Made by a program: the position numbers and the translations under genes. A DNA stretch of 64,000 nucleotides from Oscheius onirici (taxonomy: Eukaryota > Nematoda > Chromadorea > Rhabditida > Rhabditidae), in contig OW051468.1 in NCBI GenBank assembly GCA_932521025.1, positions 6,510,064-6,574,063 on the forward strand. Reading direction: 5' to 3'. Below are positions 1 to 11,879 of the stretch, piece by piece (within the stretch, counting starts at the first letter, position 1; each line of letters begins with the position of its first letter). Under the pieces are notes generated by a model. That model worked only from the letters and a program-made list of their open reading frames with translations. It made no database searches and was not told the DNA's origin.

Positions 1-322
1 CCCATGAGCTTCGGCGAAGGCCTGAAAATGCAGATATTGACTTGTTTTTATCATTTTCTCTCAAACGATCTAAATAGTGTTGTTTCCGAAAAAGTACTGC
101 TAGAATTAAAACGAAGTCATTGCATACCTGCTATGAACGGGAGAAATCCGGCCCTAATCGCTGGAGAAGTAGTCCGAGGATCGAACAGCTGAAAATAATC
201 GTACAAACCCAGTAAGATAAGTGTAAAGAACAATACAAAATCAAGTCTACCTTCAAGACGGCGATCCAGTGAAAGTGTTGAAGAAAATACATATGAAGAT
301 AAACTGAAGCAGCCTTGTCCAT
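1..322 (-). CDS. possible 3' exons of an unidentified minus-strand gene, running off the window
   Basis: Unrecognised and tentative. On the minus strand I see an exon 188-128 bounded by an acceptor ending ATTTTCAG and a donor GTATGC, reading LFDPRTTSPAIRAGFLPFIA. It is followed after an intron by an acceptor at 24-22 and coding bases from 21 down to the window edge. Upstream, a frame ending IAVLK at 251 with a GTAGAC donor is in phase with the 188-128 exon and could start at an ATG near 322. The splice signals are good but the peptide matches no family I know. It could be chance. Confidence 0.25.
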
Positions 323-719
323 CGTTGAAAAATCGGATTGTACGCAATTTTGCGTCGAGACAACGGGATTTCGCGTACAAAATGTAGTAAATCGTAAAGA
401 CGCCTTTTTTTTCTTGGAAATTTGATGAAACGGTCATGAAAAAGAGATCGAATTGCTCCGAGAAGACTACTGACGTTGCTAAACACGACAGTAAAAAGAA
501 TATGAGGAAAATCCTTGCCCTATTAGTAAAATATCACTGAACAAATGATACAGAATTAAAAAAACAGAAAACTACGAAATGATCCCTATACCGACTGCTA
601 TACCATTCCACTCCCTTCCATTATGCCATCTTTTCATAAATCTTCCCTTTTCTCTGGAATCTGAGAAATAGTGAAATAGACAGATTTATTTTTACTATTC
701 TCTTAGGAGCAGGACTATT
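323..719. other. no gene seen
   Basis: AT-rich sequence without a coding frame or repeat that I can support. Confidence 0.4.
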
Positions 720-3700
720 TATTTACAAACCAATTTCAGAGTCTTGTACGCTGTTATGTTCCTGTGTTTTGGTTCTGGTGGCCGAGACAGATGGTCGACT
801 AGAGCAGTTCTGTGGATCAGTCGCTTCAATGACGAAAGCTGTTCTCCGTGCCTGAAGCCGTTTCTCGTCTTTTCTGGCTGGACGATTGGAGGACGCGAAG
901 AGGACCGAAGTCATGCCCCGTGCCCTATGACACTACTTCTACATTCTGGAATTCTGGAGGAGCAGCGTTACTAGTTTTCTCTAAGGCGCGTTCTACGACA
1001 GAAGTGGTGCCCCGTCAGGACAATCGTTTGTTGTGGTGGCAGAGACAACTGGCAGACTGGAATGGCCAGAATTTTTTTCTTGATGCCTGTTCTTATGACG
1101 TCGATGGAAGGAATTACCCGTTGGAAGAAGACAGGGACAATCCGGAATACAAACCCATCTCTATTCCGTGCAGATGACGGAGGCAGCTGGCCGACTCGAG
1201 GCTAGGATATTCTCCTCCTTTGGATCGTCGACAAGGATCGCTTCACGACATCTCCCGAGTTCATGAGAGAAGATTCTGCTCGTTCTTGCCTGTTACATTC
1301 TACGAGACGACGGACAATCTGAAAAGCTGACGATGTGATGGCCATTCGATCTCGAACTCCTTGGACATTTCTGATCTTTGAGGTTTGTCTTTTACAACTT
1401 TTTTCGTACCAAGAGAACGAGGATGTTCTTTCTATTTTCGTCAAAATATTAGAGAGAAACTACAAACTGATTATAGACACATTCGTCCGTTCTACTACTC
1501 CTTTTTGATGTCCCGATGGTCGACCAATCACTGGGGAGTATCTGGCGGTCTGAAGGCGAGAAACTGAGCGACTTTACTCCCAGTCGCGGCTGGTAGTTGG
1601 AAACTGGAGCAGAAGATGACAGTCACGTTCCCGCAGTTTCGTCCATTCTATTCTGACGACGGAATCAGCTGGTCTACTGAAGAAGCGGCTCTCTCTCTAA
1701 CAAGGCGCGTTCTACGACGGCGGTGGTGTCTCGTCAGAACTTCTTTTATACTTGTGGCGAAGACAACTGGACGACTCGAAAGGCGGGAATCTTCTCTTTC
1801 ACTTTTTGTGAGGCTCTGATCAAGCCAGTGATGTTCTTCTTACGGGCGATGCAGGGAAGATATCGTTTGAAGGTGGATGAAGAAGTGCGACGAGGACAAT
1901 GGCAGTCGAGATTCCAAAGCCATGTCGATTCCGTGTTGGTAGCTGAGTCAGCTGGGCGACTAGGGGATCGGATATTCTCATTCTCTGGATCATCGACAAA
2001 GATTCGTCAAGACATCGGTTGCGTCATTTATGAGGGAAGAATCTGTTCGGTCTGAGCTCGTTCATTCTACTAGAAGACGAACAATCTGAAGAGATGGAGG
2101 ATACGAAAGACATTCGATCTGGAGCTCGTTGGACATTTCTGAATGGCCGCGAGGTCTGAGGTTTGCCTTTTACAACTTTTTGTAACCAACATCAACAAGA
2201 GAACCAATTTTTTCTTTCTGTTTTCGGCAAACTTGGAGCAAGAAACTTAGTTTTGATTATAGACTGGTCATTCCACCTTCGTCCGTTCCACGACCCGTTC
2301 TGATGGCCTGTTGGTCTACTGAAGGAGCGCAAATTCTTATTCTTCCAATCGCTGGCGAGGATCTGCACTGGCAGTCAGGCGAGCATTCAGGCGATTTTTC
2401 CCACTCTGTACTGGTGGCGGAGTCAGAGGGCTGACTATTCTTTTTCGCTGGACAAGGATCATTCACTTCTCATTCCAATCACTGGCGAGGATCTGGCAGC
2501 CTGAAGACGAGCAATTGAGCGATTTTACTCCCATTCGCGGCCGACAGTCAAAAACTAGAGAAGACGACGCTAATCGAGTCGCTGAAGTCCTGCTGGTGGC
2601 GGAGTGTGTTGGCCGACTTTTTCGTCGTCGTGATCAAGCCATCGCGCCGTTCTCCGATGCTCATGCGGCGAAGCTTTCGTCAGAAGATGGCATTTTTCCT
2701 TCTACCACAGCGACATATGTGATGTGCTAACGACAAGACGGGCATTCCGAGCTGGACAGGGACTGTGCAGACGCCTTTGCCACCTCCACGATCAGTACAA
2801 GACGAATGGACAATATCTGAGGTTTGTCTTTTAAATCTTTTATCTACCAAAAACAAGAGAACGAAGTTGTTTTTTCTGTTTACGTCAAACTGTTAGCAAG
2901 GAACTAAATTTACAAACTGATTACAGACGGGCTCCTTCTTTCGTTCTGGGATCCGGAATCGGTCTGGGCAATCAGTTGGTCGACAGGAAGACATTCTCTC
3001 CTCTTCAAGACAGTACTCTGGACAGGAAGCCACAGACGAGTGTCAAGTTCAGTCGGATCGACGCCAGAAGCGGACGACAGCCCCGTTCTTGAAGGCATGA
3101 CTCTTCTATGATGGTAGCTGCTCGACTAGAAGAACTGCACTTTTTGGTCCGGATCATCTGATCAAGCCATGACTCTCGTCCATCTCCCGGTTTCATTGAG
3201 GAAAAAATTTCGCTTGAAGATGGTCGTCTCCTCCCATGAAAGCGTCGAAAATGTGTTGGAAGATGGCCCTCTATTTGGATCGGAGCGACAGAAATCCTTG
3301 GTCGTCATGGCCCCATTCCTGAAGATAAGTCAGCTGGGCGACTAGAAGCAACACTGTCTCTTCTACAAAATAAAGACAGATGTGATGAGCTGCACGCAGG
3401 ACGGATATCTGAACATTCTGCGACGACATTGCCCTCACAGACCCGGACAAGCTGCTCAAAGTCTTGGATGAAAGAGGCAGGCCGATCGGATGGGAATGAG
3501 CAGAGAGACGACAGTCCCTTCCTGAAATCAAGTCAGCTGGTCAAGAGCGGAATTCTCTCGTCCTGGTCATCGGCTCTCTCTGGCTCAATGAAGAGAATAC
3601 CATTTGAAGATGGTCGTTTCCTACCACGAGAGCGTCAAAGATGTGATTAGCGCCGGACTAGAGAAACATTTCGGCCCGAAATGGATCAGGACACCTGGCA

Positions 3701-5700
3701 TTCAGTGACGTCGTGGTCCCCGGCTAGAGCAACGCCTGCTGACCGTTTTTGAGGTTAGTCTTTAAAAGTTTTACCTAAACACCACTTCTCTCTCGCCTTA
3801 AGTACTGTATTGAAGGCGGAAGAACCAAAAAGAAACTGTAGTTATTAGTAGGATAGAATAAAACAGGTCTCCCAGAATCGCCACGCGCCTCTTTCTAGAA
3901 GTCTTGCGCTTACAATTAGTGCGAAAAGGAGCATTGTAGAGTAGTTTTTGATTTGAAGATCCTAATACATAGTGCGAGGGGGTATCGATTAATCATAGGA
4001 GGAGACACAACAAAACAACCAGGCAAAATTGAAATTATTGTTTTGTCTTTGTGAGCAAAAAAATAGTTTACCAACTGATTACAGAAAGTATCTCTCTCAC
4101 GGTTTCGTCTGTTCCACGACCCCGAAGAGTGGCTCTTTCCCGTTCTGATGACCCGATGCAATCTTTTCGTGTTCCAAGCGCTGATGAACAACAATTTGAA
4201 CAAGCAGCCCACAGACGAATAGCCCACACAATCGCGTCCAACAGCGGGAAATTGGAGAGCAGAGCGACGACACTCCTGAAGACAAGCTGGTCGACTTGAA
4301 TCTCTTGTCGGGTCTGAACAATCTGGTCAAGGCCCTTCTTCCATAGTCGATAAGAAAGATTTCATTTGAAGACGGACGTTTCGGTCCAATCTGGATCAAG
4401 ACTTGCTGCAACGACATTGCCTTCGCCACGCCGGTCAAGCTGCTCAAAGTCTCGGAAGTTCCTGAAAGAGACAGGCCGATCACAGAGACGATAGCCCATT
4501 TCCTGAAGACAAGTCAGCTGGTCAAGAGCGGCGGTCATTGGCTCTCTCCCTTGCTCAATGAGGATTCCATTTGTAGACGGCCGTTTCCTACCACGTCAAA
4601 GATGTGATGAGCTGCGGACAAGGCGAGCATTTCGGCCCGTTATCTGGATCCGGCATTCATTGGAGTCATGGTCCCGGCTAGAGCCGCATCGTTCGAGCTG
4701 CTAACCACTTCTGAGGTTTGTCTTTAAAAACTTTACCTTTACCCATGCCAAAAATTTTTGTATCGAAGGTGGTAGAACCGATAAAATACTCACTAGTAGG
4801 ATAGAAATCCGCAGATCTTGGGGAAAGGAGGAGAGACGTTTGAGAACCAATGTGCGATGGGCAGTACATGTAGTCTGGAATTAATCAAAAGTTTGGTCAT
4901 ATGTGAAAAGGGGTCAAAAGAAGGCACGAGACGAAGGAAAGGATCTCTTGAGTAAACAAAACAGAAGCAAGCAGACAAAACTGTTTGTATTGTTTTTGTC
5001 ACACTAGGAGCAAAAAAAATTTATTTACCAACTGATTTCAGACAGGCCGTTTCTCACGTCTTCGTCTATTCCACGTCACCGAAGTTTGATCTTTCCCTGA
5101 AGTGATGCTGTTCCTATTGTCAACTGGAAACCTCGTCCCAAATGACGGCAAAAGCCTCGACATGCAGAACTACAACTGGGCCATGCCAAATCGCTTCAAA
5201 TGGCCGGAAACTGAAGAGCCCCGTTCCTGAAGACAAGTCAGCTGAATAGCGACATTCTCTCGCTCGACAGAAGAATCAGGCCAATGGCGCTCTCCCTATC
5301 TCGATGAGGAAGATTTCTGTTGAAGACGGCCAATTCCTTCCACGAAATCGTCAAGGATGTGATGAGCCGCCAGTCGGACGAACTTTACGGCTCTCGGCCT
5401 GGATCGGAACAGGACGGACATTCTGCGCTGTCCATGCCCTCGGCACGAGCAGACCTGGCCTAACTGCTCAAAGTCTCGGAAGGTCACGAATGAGATAAGC
5501 CGATCGAAGAGGAATGAGCGATCGTCTTCACACGACAAGCTAGGTACTCGAGACGTCCTTCCGATCTAGGCCAAGCCACAGGCTCTACAGTCACTTCACT
5601 GGAGCAGCTGGCAAGTCCCCCTTGTGGGCTGGCACGATGCCGTTCCGTGGCCAGGAAGCAGCTCTTTTGCCTCGAGGTTTGTACTTTACATTTTCAATTT
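720..5700 (+). repeat. degenerate tandem array of exon/intron-like units
   Basis: The stretch is built from about six diverged units of roughly 650-950 bp. Each unit has an intron-like spacer opening after CTGAG or TTGAG with GTTTGTCTTT (about 1381, 2161, 2820, 3750, 4715 and 5677). Five of the six close with an ACTGATTACAG- or GATTATAG-type acceptor (about 1485, 2263, 2926, 4084, 5040). The intervening 600-900 bp carry a recurrent word of about 28 bp around GTCAGCTGGGCGACTAGAAG (for example near 1050, 1180, 1750, 1940, 2410, 2600, 3110, 3330, 3530, 4515, 5240). Sub-blocks such as GATGTGATGAGCTGC and CTGCTCAAAGTCTCGGA also recur. No frame stays open across a unit on either strand, although translations share the pattern VAExxGRL. 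I read it as an expanded, decayed multi-exon gene or a long repetitive non-coding gene, not an intact protein gene. Confidence 0.6.
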
Positions 5701-6004
5701 AACAACGAACTTTTAGTATCAGCAGTTGACTTGCGAGTAGGCTAAACACGGCAAAGAGCTTCGAGGAGATGTGCCATCGAGTCCGTCTTCATTCTTCATT
5801 ATCTTCTTTCTTCCCCACCAATGCGATTCTTTCGGATAGGATAAAGAGGTAAGTGAGGGGGACTTGTCATCCGGGGACAGATCCTGGTGGTCTTTTGGTT
5901 CCCGGAGAGAGAGACTGAGACGGGCATCCGGGCGAACCAACAGGCTTTGGATTTTTAAGCGAGAACTGTTGGTTCAGGGCCGGTGATCGCTGTCAAACGG
6001 AGTT

Positions 6005-6021
6005 GGGGGGGGGGGGGGGGG
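6005..6021 (+). repeat. G homopolymer of 17
   Basis: An uninterrupted run of G in the middle of otherwise mixed sequence. Its length is likely unstable and could be an assembly uncertainty. Confidence 0.85.
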
Positions 6022-6039
6022 ACTGGGAGAGTGGTTTCC

Positions 6040-7310
6040 CATTCCAAGTGCGTCAGAAAAGGTTGGCCGGAAGGTGCTGAACCGTGGTAAGGATGTTCAG
6101 GCGGGTGTAAATGTGGCCTGTGGGGTTCGACGCTAGATGTAGGAATCTGGGTGAGACGAGGCATCGTGCGTGTGAAAGTGACTGCTAGGCGACTCACTTG
6201 GGGAATCAGTTGACTCTTTCCGCGGATGAGGCTGTCAAAGTGAGAATCCTCGAGAATTTGAATGGCTCGGATGTGATGACGATCAGTGCCGTAGTTTAGC
6301 AATCTAGCTCGAAACATTAACAAGTTTAGATTCAAAACAGTAGGTTTACAGAGGCTGTGATCCTCCCATAGGTAGTTTAGGTAGTGTTAAAGAGAGTATC
6401 TAGGTAGATGGTCAGACACACGTAACTTGTAGGGATAGAATGACAGTCTGCTTGAGTTAACAGTACAGAAGAACTAAAAAAGTACTAGGTAGATCGAATC
6501 AGTTAGGTTGAGATTACATTGATGGACTCTGAAGGCTATTCGGATAGATTCTAGGCAATTCTTTGGATACAATGAAGTTTCTTTTGATAGAGTGACAGTA
6601 ACTTTGAGCAAGTCGAGGAATATGTAGGAAGACAAGTGAGAGTGACACAGTTAACTTGTAGAGAGAACACAATCAGAGCTGGACAGAGCGACGACAGTTG
6701 ACAGTGCGAACAGGAGCGCCAGACAGACAAAAGAGACGCCTTTTGTTTCTGGATAGAAGAGACGGCAAAAATGACGGCTGGCTGTGAATCCGCCACAACT
6801 AGCAACCATCGTCAAAAATGGTGTCATGCTCAGTCTTCCCGGCTCCCGTGGTACCTCTCGGATCCACAGCGGTGTTTGGTATAGTCCCTGAGAACCCGGC
6901 TGGCCATTGGGATGACTGAAAGTGATCTTTTTTCTCGCGCAAAAACTCTGACTACAGGGCAAGAGGACAATTTTAGGGCAGACAGTACTAGCTCAAAAGT
7001 AGAAAAGTAGGTTCATTTTGTAAAGAGTCCAGATTGCAGCCTCTGCGCCACTGTGTGTTTCGTCTGCCCTGCTAACGACGATTTTCTTGTGTTTCTCACG
7101 ATGGCAGGCTCATCCGTGGTTTAAGGCAGATGCTTCCCTGAAGGGAGTCGCCTATAGTCTCTTTCACATTCACGATGCCTCGTCTCATTCGGTGACCTAC
7201 ATTTGGTGGCGAATCTTGCAGTCTGCGTTTCCCTTTCCCTGATGCCTTTCCTAGTGTTCAGCATCGGGGTGCTGACCCCAGTATGGACATCTCTGGAATG
7301 TCACTCTCTC
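6040..7310. repeat. diverged inverted repeat, arms of about 170-200 bp
   Basis: The reverse complement of about 6040-6215 resembles about 7125-7310. The best block contains CACGATGCCTCGTCTCA, present at 7168-7184 and as its complement near 6153-6169. Flanking words also match with gaps, such as CTACAT, TTCAGCA, TGGAATG and ACTCTC. The spacer of about 900 bp contains one copy of the 270-bp dispersed repeat. No transposase frame is visible, so it may be an old foldback or non-autonomous element. Confidence 0.45.
6655..6925 (+). repeat. dispersed ~270-bp repeat, copy 1
   Basis: It shares an ordered series of words with copies at 11.2 kb and 15.85 kb (inverted): AGTGCGAACAG, GTGAATCCGCCA, TCATGCTCGGTCTTCC and ATCCACAGCGGTGTTTGGTA. 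This copy is the most diverged of the three. Minus-strand translations of the 3' end show a related peptide in all copies (pattern G-hydrophobic-REVPREP) but stops interrupt it. Confidence 0.6.
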
Positions 7311-7880
7311 AGCCCAAATTCTAGAAATGCTTGATTAACGTAAACTCCGATTTTGGCGCGATCCCGGATCGGGGAGGTTACGAGACGGTGGCGTCGAGTT
7401 CCTTCGGGTATAGGGGGCCCCAAAGAAGTGCTCAGTCTCTCTCAGACAAGTCCACCCAGAACAGTTTCGTGTTCCTAGGAAGTACGAGTTATTAGGAAAC
7501 TGGTAAACCTTTATTGGTTGAAGGGGATACTAATCAGACCCGTTGAAATTCCGATTCCGTTAGTCGTGTCCCATCCGGTCGGCTCTTTTTGTAACTCGCG
7601 CTCGCCCGCAAACAAGTCTAGGGGTAGTTGAGGTGGAAAGTATCAGTCTGTAATGGACGGTCCATACTAAGAGCCTAAATTTTAAAATAAAAGTCCGCCC
7701 TTGCACGCAGCTGATCGAAGTCGTGTCCCGATCAAGCTGCCTGTTCTTTCATCCTCTTCATTCCTTCAACCAATGACGTCAATCGGCCTACTTGTTTACC
7801 TCGGGTGACCTGGCCATTTGTTGAGAACCATTGAGAACCCCCTCCCCCTCTCTTCTTTCTTCATTCGGATGATGCTCTAC
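7311..7880. other. no gene seen
   Basis: I see no coding frame here beyond short shadows. Part of the sequence may be worn repeat. Confidence 0.35.
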
Positions 7881-8430
7881 TCCTCAGAACCCCATCAGAA
7901 TCGTCCAATTCTTCATTAGGACCTCATCACAACCGACCGATGCCCCGAGGATCTCCCCTTCTGGATCCAAATCTTTTCTGCTGAACATTGGATTCAGCCG
8001 TCGTCTCCTGTTCAAGGACCAGTTTCCTTTTCTCCATTCGGATGATGATGCTCTACTGAAGTTTGCTCGAAAATTTGGACTGCACTGCGACTTCATCATC
8101 ACCGCAGACCGAGGACCTCCCCTTTTGGATTCGACTGCAGTCTGCTCATTGCTGCCTCTCGATCGACGACCTTCTCTGCTGGACATTGGATTCAGCCGTC
8201 GTCTCCTGTTCAAGGACCAACAGCCTTTCCTGAAGATGTTCTCATTCCTTCAGTCTGCTCCGATGAACTTCCCTTCTGAACTCGACTACTGCAGTCTACT
8301 CCTACGATCTCCCCTGCTCCACACCTTTCTCTGGAGCGAGCCATCGTCTTGCCTTTCTAAGCCGGAATCAACTTCGACTGAAGATGTTGTTTTTCCTTCA
8401 GTCTGCTGCACCCAGCCTCGTCGTCTCCTG
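7880..8430. repeat. worn tandem repeat, period about 150-200 bp
   Basis: The block CATTGGATTCAGCCGTCG followed by TCTCCTGTTCAAGGACCA occurs at about 7987 and 8185. ATTCGGATGATG-GCTCTAC occurs at about 7863 and 8037. GAAGATGTT with TTCCTTCAGTCTGCT occurs at about 8233 and 8383. Frames are open on both strands only because the unit lacks stops; composition does not suggest a protein. This is a local duplication array. Confidence 0.55.
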
Positions 8431-9023
8431 TGAATCGTCAGTTTGACTTCTGGACTCTGTCTGCTGCTCTTCTTCACTGGCCGACGTCTACCTGTTCTTG
8501 CCTTCTCGGCCTTCTCTCCCAGTGCCGCCAAGACGTCTCGCCCCGAGGACCAGCAGCTTCTGGACGACACCAATTCCTTCTTCGGGGGTTCTCATATAAG
8601 CGTTCTAAGACGCATTTGGTCAAGTCTTTCAGCCTAGGGTGACAGTGGGAAAACAGCCCTGAAGTAGCACGGATAGGGGTTGCCGATCTTCTCGCCTACT
8701 CAACCTGATGTCTCGTCAACATCCGATTCTGTCTCTCCATGTCCCCTCAAGCCAATATGAGGAAGGTGCAAGGGCGGGGCTAAAAAATAAAATTAAAATT
8801 AACCAAAATAAACAAAAAGCTCAAAAAAACAAATAAACACTCAAAAGATAAAACGGGACTTGCAAGAAACCTCTTCTGCCACTAGACTTGTAAACTGCGC
8901 TCTTCTAAAATACGTCGGGTGGGACATTTCGGGCTCATTGTCCTTCGGAGAGGGGAACGTAGGTGGGGCTGACTAGTATTCCTGCCAGTTCTGGTGGCAC
9001 CCTCTGACTAGGTTCATGGGCTG

Positions 9024-9490
9024 AAGGTCTCTTGACCTTATCGAGTCAGACTCGATCGTCTTTCTGAAGACGGAGACCAGGTCTCAATCATTCTTTCTTT
9101 ACCGGCTTCGTGCCTCAATAGCCGCAAGGCTTGCTCTTCTGACAATGAGCCAAGAGTCCTTTCAAAATTTCTTTCTGAGTTGATCAAAACTCGTCTTTAC
9201 AAGACGGAAACCAAATGTCTCCAACTTTCCTTCTTTTCAAATGGCTCAGTAGCCTGTATGGTTCTTGCTTATAACACATTCTTGACTTTATTACCGAGTC
9301 ATCTAAACTCGGTAGCCTTCTACAAGGCAGAGACCAAATGTCTCAAACATAGTTCTGATAATTTCTTGACACCAAGCCGAAAGGCTTCTTGCTCTTTTGA
9401 GCCATTCTCACTATTTGAGTTCACAAAAACTCACTCGTCTTTCACAAGACTTGCCTTGATATATTTTCATGATCAGTTTGAGGCCTCAAA
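9024..9490. repeat. array of packed mini-hairpins
   Basis: Within about 470 bp there are at least a dozen short self-complementary units with stems of 4-8 bp and loops mostly of 3-7 nt. Clear ones: 9024-9039 (AAGGTC/GACCTT), 9041-9055 (TCGAGT/ACTCGA), 9057-9072 (CGTCTT/AAGACG), 9073-9085 (GAGAC/GTCTC), 9120-9131 (AGCC-GCAA-GGCT), 9192-9206 (CGTCTT/AAGACG), 9292-9314 (TACCGAGT/ACTCGGTA), 9315-9328 (GCCTT/AAGGC), 9330-9344 (GAGAC/GTCTC), 9374-9387 (AAGCC-GAAA-GGCTT), 9391-9402 (GCTC/GAGC), 9437-9450 (GTCTT/AAGAC) and the palindrome 9477-9490. Stems such as CGTCTT and GAGAC recur, so part of it is a tandem repeat with covarying arms. No coding potential is evident. Confidence 0.7.
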
Positions 9491-9803
9491 GGTCCAATTC
9501 TTGGCATTTCTTTCATTAGTCGGGCTTTTTTGATATTAGGTGGAAATTGACTGACTTGATTCCTATACTCCCCATTGTGGGAACTGTTCAGATTCCTTCT
9601 CTTTCACTCTTTCAAGACAGCTACTCGATGGTTCTGGCAGTTGAAGCAGTTCTAGATCCGGAGAAGTGTGGCCATGCAGTCGACTGATGAGCATCTTCAA
9701 ACGCCGATCTGACGAGTCTCCAAAGTTCTTTCCGCTGGCCGCTTCTTCAACTCGCTGACAGTCTAACTCCAAAAAGGTACTTCAAATGGAGTGAAAGGTA
9801 ATT

Positions 9804-10880
9804 TTGCTTTCAAAACTATTCACATCAAAAAAGTTGTTACTAGATGGACAGGATCGATCTACAACGACATCTTGGCCTGTTTCTATTCATGCTCCTGGAA
9901 GAATAAAACTGCCGCCTCGCCGTCCAGATGAAGAAGATCAGAAGATGGCGGAATTTTACGCACTGCCAGAGGATACTGCAAGGACGTGCTCCCGTGATTC
10001 GTCATTCAAGCGAGCTCTTGGATCGTCTGCCGCATTCTACTCTCATCCGATGATGGCTGTGATGTGGAACTACAGGGTTCTGCAAATTCAAACATCATAG
10101 TTTCCTCTCCGACAAGTTTATTTTCAGACTAGACTGACAGATGACTGACAGGAAGAGTTCCAGCGAAAAGTTGAGCAATGGAAGAAGGTCATAGCTGCTG
10201 TCAACGACTTCGCATGTGACAAGTCAATGGACACCAAGATTCTGAAGAGAAAGTGGAAGCAGGAAGCATGCAGTGACGAAGCCTGATGTCGTCGATTCGA
10301 GGAGCACATAGCCGGTCTACGATGATCTTGGGGAAGTCAAAAGTGATATCTGGCCGTTTAAACAAAAAAAACCAAATTCGGAACTGCGTAGCTGATCTGG
10401 AGCGCCATCCAACACATGTTCCTCTGCTTTCCAATCGTTAGACGAGCTCCTGGAATGAGTACTCGTTTTTCGTTCGATTATGACAAGGATTGAAACTACA
10501 CGAAACAGGGGGCGATCACTGCCCCGATAAGTTTTATTACCTAAATTGAGCACAATTTAACTTACAGGCTGTAAGCTGTTCTTGCCAGAGACGCCGACGT
10601 CATCAGACCTAATGTCCCCAGACGTGTGTGAAGACTTTTCTGAAGATCAAGTGAAAGTCTCAACTGAAGCACAGTTCCCGAAGAATATGTGTTTACAGTC
10701 GACACGAGGTTGCCGATCAAACAAAAAAGGATCGAATACATCAAACTTTCCAAACAAAGAAGATCAGGTCGGTTGCCTGTCTGTCTTCCGAATCCGTCGC
10801 TGCCATGCAAAAGTTGTTGGACTTGATACATCATTCTGTCATCTCTAATTTGGAAACCCACAGAGAAATGTACAGGATAG
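9804..10880 (+). pseudogene. fragmentary multi-exon coding remnants, unidentified
   Basis: Several exon-like stretches look coding but do not join into one frame. One is about 9895-10068 (peptide with DEEDQKMAEFYALPEDTAR). Another is about 10150-10290 (EEFQRKVEQWKKVIAAVNDF). A third is about 10567-10770 (acidic, PETPTSSDLMSPDVCEDFSE). The last is about 10770-10880 (ESVAAMQKLLDLIHHSV, then a GTAAGT donor). The charged helical character of the second and fourth suggests a coiled-coil or DNA-binding protein, but I recognise no family. In-frame stops lie between them, so this is either a gene whose splicing I have misread or a decayed copy. Confidence 0.3.
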
Positions 10881-11204
10881 AATGTAAGTTTCATTCCAAT
10901 TTTCCTGGCCCACTTTCAATCTGTTGGGTATCTTTAGTCTCGTTTCCCTTCATGGCAATCAGTATCTTCTCCTTTTGACTTCCGACTTCATATGGACTGA
11001 TTTTAGCATTGACGTTCTAGCTGACCCATACTTTTTGATTACATTTTGTAGGTCGTCCTTTGGGTCAGTAAAACACTCTGAACAGGGCTTTTACAAGAAC
11101 TCCAAAAAATTCAATTTACGATGTCTGCTGCTGTGCTAACGGCTGTCTCGACTCTCTACCAGGACACGTTTTCGGCTGTACTGACGACTGCGTCTTCTCT
11201 CTGC

Positions 11205-11470
11205 CAGGTCAGGTGTTTCTATTTTTCCAACTCTGACAGAACAGTTACACTTGACACTGACAATCTGAGAGTGCGAACAGTAGCGCCACAGACACTCGCG
11301 TTTTTTTGAAATAAAGAGAGGCGGCAATGTGATAGGCAGTTCGTGAATCCGCCATGAACTGACAGCCTTTGAAAGTCGGTAGTCATGCTCGGTCTTCCTT
11401 GGTTCTTTGGGCACCTCCTTGAATCCACAGCGGTGTTTGGTACAGTTCTTGGAGACTCTTAGACCACTAG
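11205..11470 (+). repeat. dispersed ~270-bp repeat, copy 2
   Basis: The best-preserved member with respect to the inverted copy at 15.85 kb, matching over essentially the whole length. Shared words include GTTTCTA, GACAGAACAGTTA, AGTGCGAACAGTAG, GTGAATCCGCCATG, CTGACAGCCTT and CCACAGCGGTGTTTGGTA. A minus-strand frame is open across this copy (11136-11690) but is closed by stops in the other two copies, so coding is doubtful. Confidence 0.65.
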
Positions 11471-11879
11471 GGAAGGCGGATAGTTTCTCTTGCGCTAAAA
11501 ATCTGTCATTTTTCCCACTTTTCTCTCGAGCAAGGTATTTTGGCATTGGTAGACACGAATCTTTTTGGTCCAAATTGCACCGAGACCAGGTTGAGCGCTG
11601 CCCAAGAAGGGTAAATGACTGTTCAAACCTCTGCCTCTGTCCTTGGTTTTGCCCATGTTCAAGCACGTTTCTCAGCTCAAAGCGCACCATTGGTGGCAGG
11701 GGAACCCTGTCAAAGAGCGGTTTCTCAGTGGCTATGCATCCCGGTCAATGGCAAAGCCGTAGTGTCCTACTCAATTTTGTCTAAAAGTTTGCCAAAGTCG
11801 GAATTATCCAGAGCTCTCTCCTTTCCCCTACGAAGTATCACCCTATTTCTTTTTGTTTCTCGTCTGTTGATTTTCAGGA

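Noticed and set aside
11136..11690. 184-codon minus-strand frame
   Set aside because: It runs through the dispersed ~270-bp repeat, and the same frame is interrupted in the other two copies.
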